This document shows positions 45,501 to 57,500 of a DNA stretch of 64,000 nt, in pieces; the first letter of the stretch is position 1; each line of letters starts with the position of its first letter. The stretch lies in contig BDDC01000025.1 of NCBI GenBank assembly GCA_001662425.1, positions 88,579 through 152,578 of the forward strand. Reading direction: 5' to 3'. The translations under genes were made by a program, and so were the position numbers. The notes beneath the pieces are model-generated. The model searched no databases. It worked only from the letters and a program-made list of their open reading frames with translations, and had not been told where the DNA came from. This stretch comes from Chlamydomonas sphaeroides. Its lineage: Eukaryota > Chlorophyta > Chlorophyceae > Chlamydomonadales > Chlamydomonadaceae.

Positions 45501-48500
45501 CCTGTCCCCGGCACCCCCGAGCAGCCTTCTGACAGTTGCGCTGCTGCCCGCTGTCCGTTGTCGTCCGTCGCTGCTGCTGCTGCAGGCATCACGCTGGTGG
45601 TGCTGGCGATCGGCTCCACGGCGCCGGGGCTGCTGGCGGTTGCGATCGACGCCTTCAGCCAGGTCTTCCCCGACTACAAGGCAGGTCCAAGTGCCTACTA
45701 CTGTTGATGCAATAGTGAATAATCAATAGTCATTAGTTAATTATAGCGGTATGTGCCCGGGCTGCTAGCGGCCCCCCGGCTACTTCAAAGCCACCGTATG
45801 GCAACTAGCTAGCTACTTTGATCGTTTGATGTCCTCCCGCTGCAAGTTGCTTTGGCTACTTGCTTGCCTATCGATCATCGCCGGCCTCTCTCAGCCTGGC
45901 CTGTATTGCTGAGTGGTTTTGGGCCCCTGCTGGGGCCCGCACGCCAAGCAGTCGCGTGCCTCAGTTGATTGGCCTCATCAGCTACATTGATGAGTCAAGC
46001 CGGATACCTCGTTCCTGTCTAGCTAGTAGTACTTGAGCCCTTGCGATCTGGCACGGTGCGCTTCCCTACATACCTACGGACAGGCGGCAGTGTGTACGCG
46101 ACGCCCCAGATTTATGCCGTGACAGCGTAGTCCGGGCCAAGCCCTTGCTTGCCATCGCGGCCCCTCCCTGGCAATCGAGGGGAGCGGAATGGGGCTGCCG
46201 CCGCTGCAACCCTGCCCCTGCCAGACCCACACGCTGCTCGCTGAGTCCAGATCACTGGGCGCGTTTGCTGCTGGCTCGCGGCATCTGGCGGGCGTTGTGT
46301 GGCACATAGATAGATAGCTTTCGTGTAGATAGATGACGTCTTACCGCAGACTGCGACCAACCCAGCGCCGACCGCACACGACCCTTTCACCTCGATTAAA
46401 TTAAAACAATTCGTATTACAGAGCAATGTGCGGAACACTAAAAATGGCAGCTTTGATCGCGCACCAGCAACCGGCCCTGTCCGGCCCGCATGTATGAAGG
46501 CTCGCTTATGCGGTCGGCTGTAATTATATTATTTTCAAGCACCTCCAGCTACTTTTACATTGCTGAGTTCAGCATTGACTGGCCGATGGGACGCCGGTAA
46601 CTACTGGGGTCTTAAGGCCCGCTCCCCCTCCCCTCATCAAGAGCGTGGGAGACAGGCAGGGATGTATGCTGCGTCCTACCTTACTTTTGAAACTACAAAA
46701 TAAAGCTGGCAGTTGCTGGCTCGAGCTGCCTGGCGGCTTAACAATAAAACACGTTAGAGCAGCTAGCCGGCAGGGGAAGTCCCCCTGCTTACAAAAATCA
46801 TTACCAACTCGGCGGGGTTTTATTGAGAATTACGTGTTTTCACGCAGACGGTGATATGCGGTGTGGGTGTTTGCCTGGAGGTGCAACCCTTGTGAAGCCC
46901 GCCACCACGAGGCCCCAGCCAGCAGGCGAGGCCGGGTGGTCACCAATCAAGGAGGCCACAATGGATGGGATTTACCAGTGCCGATTGGGGCATCAGGGCC
47001 CCAGCGGCCGTAGTTCCCGATGCCAAGACTTGCTTGCAGTTGGCCAACTGATAATTGGCCAACTATTATTTTACTATTGACGAGTGTATTATATTATATT
47101 ACATAATCGTCAATTGGGGCGAACGGCATTGATCAGTATTGCTTGCCCGTGTTTCCAAATGGGGGCACGAGGCCCGCGGGCCGGGCATGGGTTAAGTAAG
47201 GCACAGCTCGTGCTGTTTCTGCCAGCCGCCCTGGACCTTCGATCAATTGCACAATCCGCACGTATATGAAGAACACCGACAAAGCTACTACAATAAATCC
47301 AGTTGTACCAGTGCAGCAAGAGTGCATGTAGCGATGTCACAGCCATCCGCCGATCGAGCTGCCCAAGCTCAAGCCGCCTAGCAAGGGCTAGCGACGACAG
47401 ATAAGGCTGGCATTCAAGCCAGCGGCGCAGAACCGGGGGACAGGGCGCGCAGGGGGCCCGCCCCCCTGTCGCCCTACCTCCTAAATCACGGCGGGTCAAG
47501 CCTGCTGTACCTCCATATCTTTTCTATCTCCAGCGACACCGGGAGAGCAGGGCTGCAGCGGGGAGGGGGACAGCAGAGACGAGGAGGGGAGCGGCAGCAG
47601 CGGCGAGGCGAGGAGCAGCAGCGGGAAGGGGGAGGGCAGCGAGTGGTGAGCGTGGGGTGAGGGCGGCTGCGGCGGGTGCCCGCACTGGCAGGAGGGCTGG
47701 ACTAGCTGGATGATATAACACGGCAGCTGGCAAGGTGCTGGCGTGGTCTAGGTTGCCGTTGCTAGTGCAGCGTAGTCACATCAGTTGCCTTGCGGTTCCC
47801 TCGCTCCCTTGACGGCTGTTCGGCCGCATTTATATAGTATATTATATATATGCGTCGCATAAAAACGGTACGGCAGCACTGCCAACCCATGCCAGGGCCC
47901 CGTTTATTTGCACAACCACGAAGCATGTCCAATGGGGCCAGAACACTACGCCCAGCATGTAAAAATGGTGGCGAAATCCTAGCTAGGCAGCCGCGCGTGC
48001 AAATGGGGCAAACAAGGACCGAAAACGTTGGCACATACATATTATCGCGGCACTACGATATGTCCAGTGTTCAATTGGACACTAGCAACCAAGCTGAGGA
48101 TAACTGGCGCTTGGTCGGGCAGCGAAGGTCAAGCGGCGGAGCACCCAGCAAGTAAGCCTAATCTGGCAAGCAATGCATTTGCATCCATATCCCGATCCGA
48201 GGCGTACGGGCCGCATGCGCCCATATATAGCTAAACAAGACCGGCCGTCCGCCGCGCCCCTGACACATCGTTCGTTGACCCATCGTTGATGGCAAGTAAG
48301 GCTGAGGAGCGGACGGGGTGGGGGTTGGGGGTATTGTCAAATATGGAGTGCGTGCGAGCCCAGCCACGGCGCCATGTGCGCCAAGTGGCTGCACATCACG
48401 CTCCGCAACACCTGTGAGGCAGCTGGCCAGCTTAGCGTCCCTTATTACACCACCAGCACATACACGGTCGATTGCCCCGGTGAAAAGCTCGTTCGGCCTG

Positions 48501-51500
48501 CGGTATTGGCGCGTGTCAGGTTGATGGGGGGTCGCAATCAATTGGGGGGGGTGAGGCGCGTCCTGTCGGGTGCAACTCCGATGCTGCCGGCGCTTACCGA
48601 CGGCTCGTGGGCAGCTCCAGCAAGCAAGGCGCATGCGCAGACCGCTATTTCGTGGCTCGGCGGTGTAGAATCTGCGAATGCGGCTGCCAGTCCAATGCGG
48701 CGCAGCTCTATCTGCCAGCAACAATTTGCTTGCTTGGAGAGCTGGATGCGTGCATTGCTAGCCTGGCCTGTCAGCTACCGGCAGAATAATGCGATGCAGC
48801 CGTGAATTAATAAAGAAAGATAACATTGTTTACGCTGGCGGGGTTTCACCCCAGCGTGTGATAACGAAGGGGGCGGGTGGGTGTGGAGCGCAAGCCCCCC
48901 TTATGACCCGCCACCGCACAGCCGTGGACCAAGACGCAGCTCGCCAGCTCCTGACGATGGCGGCTGTGAACCTGCGACGCCATGAGGATGTCTTGCTAAG
49001 CCAGGCTGCCCAGAACAACTGACAAGATTAATGTCAAACGGCTTCTGGGGGCTGCGCCCTAGCAAGTCCCCCTACCACAGCTAGCGCAGCGCCCTGGACC
49101 CGCCCTGCGCCAGACGCTTATCAGACATCACCTGCAGCACCTCCCTACCTATTCTGGCCCTGGCCCCTGGCCCCTGGCGCCGTGGCAAGCCGTGGCCTGA
49201 CGGCTAATGTGCAGCGCCGGAGGAGGCACGGCGCATGGTGCCTGCGTGCGAGAGGGAGGTGTTATGTTTCGTGCTAGTGCCCTCCAATGTGCACGCTATG
49301 CATCATAAGCAAGGCATGCGTGCGTGGCATTCGTTAGGGGGTCGACTAGAAGCCGCTTTGGCCCGTTTGGCTTCACGAACACCTAGAACACCCGGCCCTA
49401 CGTACCCGCAACAATGGAATATCACACCCGGCCCATCCGCATAGCCAGTTTCAAAACCCGAATATGAGGGCCAGGCTACAGCTTGAAGCCCGCCGGGCTA
49501 GCTAGACGACGAGCCTGGCGGCGCATATTGTTGCAGCAGCACGCCTGCCGTCATCTGTACCTTCCAAGCAGGAGGCAGCAGGGGCCTCCGAAAGTCAGCA
49601 ATCCAGGGAGGACGCCCCACCCGACGCACGAACATCTGACACCTCGGCTCGATCAGGACGTGTCGCCCTCGCCCTCTCACACATACGCCCTGCTGTATCA
49701 AGCACTGCGTCTGCCGGCAGCGTCGCCCTTCCACGCATCAGGCGCAGGCGTGTTCATTCATTAGGAAAATGATTATGTATGTTGTGGCTCAGCCCGGAGC
49801 AAGGCAAGCTAATCTAGTCCTAGCTAGTAGCTGATGGTAGTAAGAATTACCAGCTGGCGAGCCAGAGCTTGGGGATAGGCACGGAAGGCCCAGGTCCCGA
49901 TGCTGCACCAGGTTGGTGAGTTGAGCGCCCAACCGGAGTGAGCAGCAAAGAGGACCGAAGGCGGCAAGGTCCAGCATCACCACCAGGGGCATCAGCGCCC
50001 CGCCATGGCCTCCAGGAGGGCCCATGTCTCCCGGGTCATCGGACATGGCCCTGACCGCGCCAGAGCGGCTCAGACTGAGAGGAGCCTCTGGGGCATACCA
50101 CAGCAGTGTGAAGCACGTGTGGCAGGCGCGTAGCCTGCTGTATGTACTGTCGTAGTTCGTGGCTTTCTCTTGCGGTGGGTGGGCGGTGGCTGTGCGTGGG
50201 GGCCGCAGCTGGGGTTGGGTTGGGCGGCGATGGAAGTCCGGGCCGGATTACCAGACCCTTTGCAGGCCCCGGATAGATGCAAGTCTGGGCATGCAGCCCG
50301 TGTGCTCTTCACACGAAGTCGGTTGTTGCGCACAAGGCTTCGGGGGCGGGGTAGAGCCCTGCACGGCCCGAGCCTAGATAGGCAGCGGGCTTGCCCGGGC
50401 TGTTGAGGTCCTGCTGACGTGCTGCGGAGCCCGGCAAAGCCCAAGCCTCGGCAGCTGCTCCAGGGTCCAGCAAGCACATGGCACGAGGCGCAGCTAGAAC
50501 GCCAGGCCCCAGCTAGGGGCGCCATGGGGCGTCGACGCCTGCCTTCGAGAGCCTCGTCAACACCGGGTGTCGACGACCAGCCAGATAGACATCCCCATCA
50601 AGCCCAGCCAGCAATGGCCTCAACGCACACGCAGCACAATGCAGTGCTATCAGCGAGCTCGCACCATCGCCTTCGCCAACTCCCTCCCGTGAAGCAAGTG
50701 CGCGTAGTCGCGCTCGCTCGTGCACCCCTGCCGGCGCTGCTCACAGCTCGCGCACATCAAGCCTTGTCGCTGAGCGCTGCCTGTGCCGCCACAGCGGCTT
50801 GTAAAGCGGATGCGGGCACTCACGGTGCAGCGCTGACGGTGGCATATGATCGCTCGCCAATGACAGCCACCTAAAATGCAACCCGTTATGTTCGCTGTTT
50901 CGCCACCCTGGCCTCATCTGCGCTCGCTCCGCCTGACCAGTGGTGATGGCTGGGCGGCTCGGAGGCGGCGCTTGTCGGCCCCTGGTATGGTCGGGCGCTG
51001 TCGCTCCCATACAAACGGCTGTTGGCGCGTCGGGGACGCGTCTCTGGCCTCTGGCCGGCCCCTGCCGTTGGCAGCCGGGCAGGAGCTAGCCAGGCCCCTG
51101 CCGTTGGGAGCCGGGCAGGTGCTAGCCAGGCCCCTGCCGCGTGCCCCTGCCGTGGGGGCCTGGGCAGGGGACGCTTGTCAGGCTCCTGTCGTGGTTGGCT
51201 GGGCAGGAACGTTTCCTGGATCCCCCAGACGTGGGGGGCTGGCAGGCCCCTGCCCTGCCACATGACTTGGGTCGGCGGTGGGGCCTCGTTGGGCTGCTCC
51301 ATGGACTCCCCTGCACCCTGCCCCGCCTGTTGCGTGGGCAAGCGATGTGATCGTGACGGCTCCCTGGCTCTCGTCGGGGCACAGCCCTTGCCCTGGCGCG
51401 AAGGGGAGGCGGCGGAGGCAGATAGCTAGCTGGCCCGTGGCTGTGCTTGGCCTCTGCATTGCGAGGAGCGAGGGGGGGGGGCGGCGCCCTCACTCACTGT

Positions 51501-54500
51501 TGAGCCGAACCCTGGCCCAGCACATGCCTGGGCTCCGGTGCCATTGCGCCTCTACGCCTTGCTTCACGTACCTCGTATCCTTAAAAAAGGGACAAGGGAG
51601 TCTCCTAGCCGGTTTGCACGGCCCCGGGCCACTGGGGTGGGCGATGGGACCCTGTTAATAACATTAACAATAATTGTAAGAATAACAAGAATATTAACAT
51701 AAATAATAATAATAATAACATTAATAATAACAATTATAAAAATATTAATTGGTACGCTAGTCCTAGACTGAGTGTGATTTAAGGAGGTAGAGCCCTGTGG
51801 GCTGTGTAATGCCTTGTCCCCCGGGTATTTGTACTTAGATGGATATTTCCTCTCTACCCTCCTCGCCATGCCATATGTAATCACGGTAATGGGCAGCATG
51901 GGGGACCCAGCTGGTCCCACATACTGTGGCCTGAGGCCCATGGCATCACTGGATATGTCGGGACCCTGTTCGAGGCTTTCCCAAGGCGATGCCGGACCCA
52001 CTGTTCGAGGCTTTCCCAAGGCGATACCGTACCCATCCCGTCCTCCTGCATGGCATTCCCGGCCGACCCGGTATGCCAGCCAACCCATGCGGCACGGAAG
52101 GGGCCTGCTGCCAGGGGCGTGCTGGCAGGCGTGCCCCGGCGACCTCCCAAACCGAGTGGCACAGAAAGGGCCTATCCGTCGTCCGGGAGGCGTGTCCTGC
52201 CGACCCGCCCGAAGCCATGGGGCCGAGAGTCGTTGCCATCGAGCGCCTCAGGCGTGGGGAGTGACAAGGGGGGGCGGGGAGGCATGCCAGGCGCACCCCA
52301 CGCCGATGGGACGCGAGGGACAAGCCACACTGCCGCAGAAAGTGTGTCGGTGGACGGAGTAGGCTATGCATGATGACGTAGCTAGTGCAGCGGTTGCGTT
52401 CCAGCAGTTTGCTTCACATGGCAAGGAAATCCCACCGCTTCTGGAAAGGCTGAGGGATTCGCACACGCAAGTCGCTGTAGCAGTGATAAGGATACAAGAG
52501 GCTTCGAGGGAGGCTATGTATGAGAGAGGTTGCAAAGAGAGATTAAAACAGAGCCGGAAGCGGACGCGAAGAGGAGAAGATAGAGGAGAAGTCAGCCAAC
52601 AACCCCCTCCCCCTCGTGACGAGCAGCGTCGAGGTGCACTAGCGCAACCATGCCGTTGCTTCGTGGCGGTGGGAAGGAGTTGGCGAAGGCAATTAAGCGA
52701 GCTCGCTTAAGCTACTGCAACTGCTCGGTGTGCGTTGAGGCCATTGCTGACTGGGCTTGATGGGGATGTTTATCTGGCTAGTCGTCGATACCCGGTGTGG
52801 ACGAGGCTCTCGACGGCAGGCGTCGACGCCCCGTGGCGCCCCTAGCTGGAGCCTGGCGTCCTAGCTGTGCCTCATGCCATGTGCCTGGACCATGGAGCTG
52901 CTGCCGAGGCTTGGGCTTTGCAGGGCTCCGCAGTTGGGGTCGGGCGTGTTCATAAGCCTGAGCCACCGCGCGCCACGGCTGCGCCCTCCGTTGGGAACGG
53001 GGGTTGTGGTGGGGTGATCGAAGCTGGCGGGGGGCGGAGGGGGAAGGTGGCATTGCACCAGCGGACAGGGTGAAGCTCCAGGGGCGTTGCGGCGACGTCA
53101 CTTCCTTCATGCACCCTAGCTGCCCCCACACAACAGCCGCTCCCGCCAAGCCGCGCACTCCCTGCTGCGGCGCAGACCAGCCGTGGAGCGCATCGTGCGT
53201 CCGCACCCAGCACTCCGCACACCGCCGGCGCCAGGAGGCACCTGCCGAGCTATCTACCGGCACAACGCGCTCGCTTGCACGGCGTGTGCGCGTTTGGCCC
53301 GCTGCCAACTCAGCACACGCCAGCCGCAGCGCATGTGGCAAGTTGGCCACCCCATCGGCAGCGCCAAGCTGAGCAACGACAGTGCTCCATGTCGCGCCGG
53401 CAGCAAGGGGTGCGCCTCGTTGCTCGGCCCCTGCCCTCGCCGCCTCGGCCCCACTCCCACCCTGCAGCACTCTAGGCAGCCCGGGTGGGGTCGAGGCTCG
53501 GTGCAAGGGCACCAAGGGCAGCGCGCCTCAAGGCACGGGCATAAGATCCCGCGCCTGTCCGCCCGCGGGCCTGAGCTCCGAGATGGGCTTGGTAACCAGG
53601 TTAAGCAGAGGCAGGGGCTATCATGCTGTGTGCACTCATGCGTGCTTCCCCTCGCCACATCCTTGCGCCGAATCTGCGCTGCAGCTCTAGCCCGTGGCGT
53701 GGTCTCTGACGCACCGAGAGCTGGCAGGGTCCTGACCAGGACACCATGTCCTCTGTCTATCCCATCAACGCGTTGGGTTTGCAAAAGGGGTTGTGCGGGT
53801 ACGGCGATCAATGTGTGTGCCCCGCCGCACCAGCCAGCGTACATGGCTTGGGTAGGCTCGCGTCCTTGGAGGCAGGCAGGCGCGTGCACGTGCCTATCTG
53901 TTCTCACAGCCGCCACCGCGCCAGCTTCTGTTCGCTGCCGCTGTCGTGGGCCGCTGGCTGTTGCCGTCAAGCAGGGGGCAGACCACGGCAGACACACGGC
54001 AGACTATGGCTAAACGCCTGCTTTTTCTACAAGCTAACCAGCGCAAGCCCGCCTTGTCACGCTTTGAGGTGGTCGCTCCGGTGACGGAGAGCCGCCGTTC
54101 TGTGGCCGTCAGCGCCGCAGGCTCCTGTCCCGCCTGATCCAGAGACGCCGCGGGGGCAGGGCTGGCTTATTGCGGTGGTGGTGGGTGGCGGGGTGGCGGG
54201 GGCGCCCCATCGGGACGCCCCCCCCATGCCTGCCCTCAGCCGGCACCTAGTGCCCAGGCGTGCGCCCAGTGCGGCATTCGGACGGCCAAGCCTTGGGAGT
54301 CCTGGCTGCGGCGCTGCCATGACCGGAGGTGCAGGGTCCATTGCCGCAGCAGCGGGTTGGGCGGCAGCGGCAGCTGGCCGCCTGCAGCAGCGCTGGGCGT
54401 CGGTGGCCGCGGCCGGCCGGCAGTGCCGCCATGGACCTCCGGTTCGGCCAGTGCGCTGCCGTCGACAGGGCCGGCATCGCTGACACCGCTGGCGTGGCAG

Positions 54501-57500
54501 GCAGCAGCGGCCATGGTCGTGCTGCCGGCTGCCGCGGCGCTGCTCTTCCCACTGCCAGCCAGCCCGGCTTTGAAACGCACCACCTGCGCCTTACCACCCG
54601 CCCGACCCCTGACACGGGGATTGGGTGCCGTACAGTGCGTGCATGCCGTACCTCGATCTCTGCCCTGCCAGATGGAGTGCTGGCCGCACTTACGCCTCCT
54701 GCCTCACCCAGCATCCCTGATGGTGTGGGGTACACAGGGCACCAGGACGCCTTGGTCTAGTGCAACGCACCGGTAAACGTCACTACGGCACCAGGCCTCC
54801 AACACGTGGTTTAGTAAAATAAGGGGGTTTCATGCGTTAGGGGTCTTAGGTTACGGTAAGCGCCATTGTTTAGCGACGATGAATTGGTTTATTTAGGCAA
54901 CGGTAAATGCCAATGATTTTTAATGCGACGGTTTAGAGGTTTTAGGTCACAGTGAACCCTCGCACACATTGTGTAAACCGCGTTTTAGCCTACTCCTCGC
55001 GGTAAGCGCCATGACGAAGGAGCTGCACAACCGGTGCGCCGGTGCCTGCGAGCAACAAATTGCGTCGCTGCTGCTGCTTCTATCGGCTTGGGTGCATCGA
55101 GGACGCGCTGTCACGTCATTGCTCATGGCGACGACGTGATATGCATATTCAAAACGAGACCGACGTGCCTGTTGAAGGTGCTGGCGAGCTGCCGAGGCCA
55201 CCTCCATACGGGGTGCCCGAGCGAGCCGCCTCGCCTGGCCGGGTCTGCCGATGCGGCGGTGCCTCCTTCAGGCGACGAGACACCCGCCGCTGCCATACCA
55301 ACCTAGCCCCACGCTACAACAGCATCGCACTGTGCCTGGGGGCCGGCCCTCGCGCCGCTGAGCTGCACTGAGTCGGCCCCGCGTGCTCTGCCGTGCCTTG
55401 AGGGCGGGGTACACCGGCCGGCACTTGAACGGGGCCCGCCTGTCCCCATGGCACGCGCTGCATGCGGCAGCTACCCACAAGCGGGCAGCTTCCTGTCGAG
55501 CTGCCGTACGCCATGGTCTACACAAGTGAGGCCGTGCTGGATGTGAGGCGGCCTTGCGCGCTGCAGGCGGCAAGGCTGGGCCCACATCACCAGGCCAGGA
55601 CCGGCCCCTCGCGCACCGCGCAGCAGAGCGTAGCTGCGATCAGCCCACCGGGGCGCCGAGGTCTCTCCAAACCATGATGTTACTGTCCCGCGAATGGCAG
55701 TGCGGGACCCGGCGGGACCCGGCCGCAGCAGCCATGCTCCTAGCGCAGCCGCAGCGACCCACCGGCCTAGGCCCGCGGCGACCCGCCGGCCTAGGCCCAC
55801 GGCCCGCTGCGGCCCGCGGTCGCCAGCCGCGGCAGGAGTCAATCGCGGACCGCGACGTCCTCTCGCGAGTGCCTTTGGTACAGCACCGGTCGGTGCGCGG
55901 GGGCGGGGGCACTCGCTCCGCGCTGCCGCCGCGTTGTCGCAGCCGTTGTTGGGATGCGAGCGCCATGCGCGCGAGCCGCGCCATGCACACGAGTCCGCGC
56001 GAGAGGCTGGCTTGTGCTGATAGGAAGGCTCGCGGAGTGTGGTCAAGCCTATCTATCCAGTCTATCCGGCCTATCCCCTCCAGGCCCGCGTGGTCGCGCA
56101 CGCGGCGCGCCTCCATGCTGCCGTACGTGCTAGCTTGACACGGACCCTGGCTCTCGACCCGCCTTTACGCCCTTGCCCCCCTGCCCTCCTTGGCGCCCAG
56201 GACCGGCTGCTGAAGCTCAATGCCCGCCTCCATGCTGCCGTACGCGCTAGCTTGACACGAACCCTGGGTCTCATCATGGTGTTCCCCCTGCCCCATCCCC
56301 TCCCGGTCGGCCCCAGGACCGGGTGCTCAAGCACGAGGCCGCGCACTTCCTCATCGGCTACCTCAGTAAGCAGGCGTGCCCCGCTGGCAGCCCAGTGGCG
56401 GACATAGGCCCATGGGCTGTAGCCCCGATCAGGGGCCGCATCCGGCGACGGGACCGGACACGCAGGGCCATTTGCCAGCAAGGGCTGAGGGCCGGGTGAC
56501 CTTTGGTGTTTGGTCTCGTAGCGCAAGGCCCCGCATGCCGCAACGACAACGGAGCGCGCGTCTGGCTGGGCCGCCCTCTCCGTCTGACACCAGACCGCCT
56601 AGACTGAAAGACCAGTCCTCCCGCAGCTACAATGCACGTGCGGCCCTTCCCTTTTCCCCTGCTTACACGCCCTCCTCCCCGTCCCTGCCCCGCTCCCCCG
56701 TGCACCTCGCAGCCACGCCCAAACGTGTCATAACCCTGTGGCGGCAACCCGCCCCTTCCCCTACCTTACCTTCACCCCCGCCCCTTCCTCGCAGTGGGCG
56801 TGCCCATCACGGGGTACTCGGTGCAGCTCGGACGCGAGCACACCGAGTTCGTCGAGGCCAAGCTACAGCAGGTGAGCGCGATACGGTATGCTGTTGCTTG
56901 AAATGATAATGATGTTGGGTTCGGATTACATGTGACCCCGTGCCTGTAGCGCATCTGGTCGGGGACCTGAAGCATCTGGCCGGGGATACATCGGAGTGTG
57001 GGGCTGGAGGTCAGGGCACTCGGGCTCGGTCAGCGCCCTCGAAGATGCTTGCGCTCGGGCCTATTGCGCGGAGTGCGTTGACTGAATAACGCTAGCTGGA
57101 GACAAGTTCGTGTCACACCGCGCTGGGTTCCGCTGTGCGTTGAGCGGGGCTGCCTGCCCCGCCAGGCGGGCTTGTTTGGGCTCGTTGCCTCGATGTGTCC
57201 GCTTCACTCCCGCCCAGTTTAAGCTGCCCTCCGGCCTAGCGACCCCGCAAGCAAAAGCGGGGCACGGAGTAAGCAGCAGCTTGGTATGCGGTCACACGGG
57301 GGGGACGCCGGTGCAGGAAATTCCCAAAACGGCGAGCGCTGTTTGAGGGCCGAGCACCCCGGCTAGAGTCATGGGACTTGGAGGCTGGCATCAGCAAGTA
57401 GGTCCCTAGGGGCGGCTCATGTTGGTGTGTCTCCAGCTAGGGTGCTAGCATAGGTGCTTTGTGCGCGCATGTGGACCGTCAAGATGTCGGCATTCCTCAC

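Noticed and set aside
47133..47327. Small hydrophobic peptide, considered as an organelle photosystem or cytochrome subunit
   Set aside because: One membrane segment only and no match to any small plastid or mitochondrial subunit I could recall.
54780..55010. Interstitial telomere repeat (TTTTAGGG-like)
   Set aside because: Only scattered gtttag and ttttaggt motifs, no tandem array.
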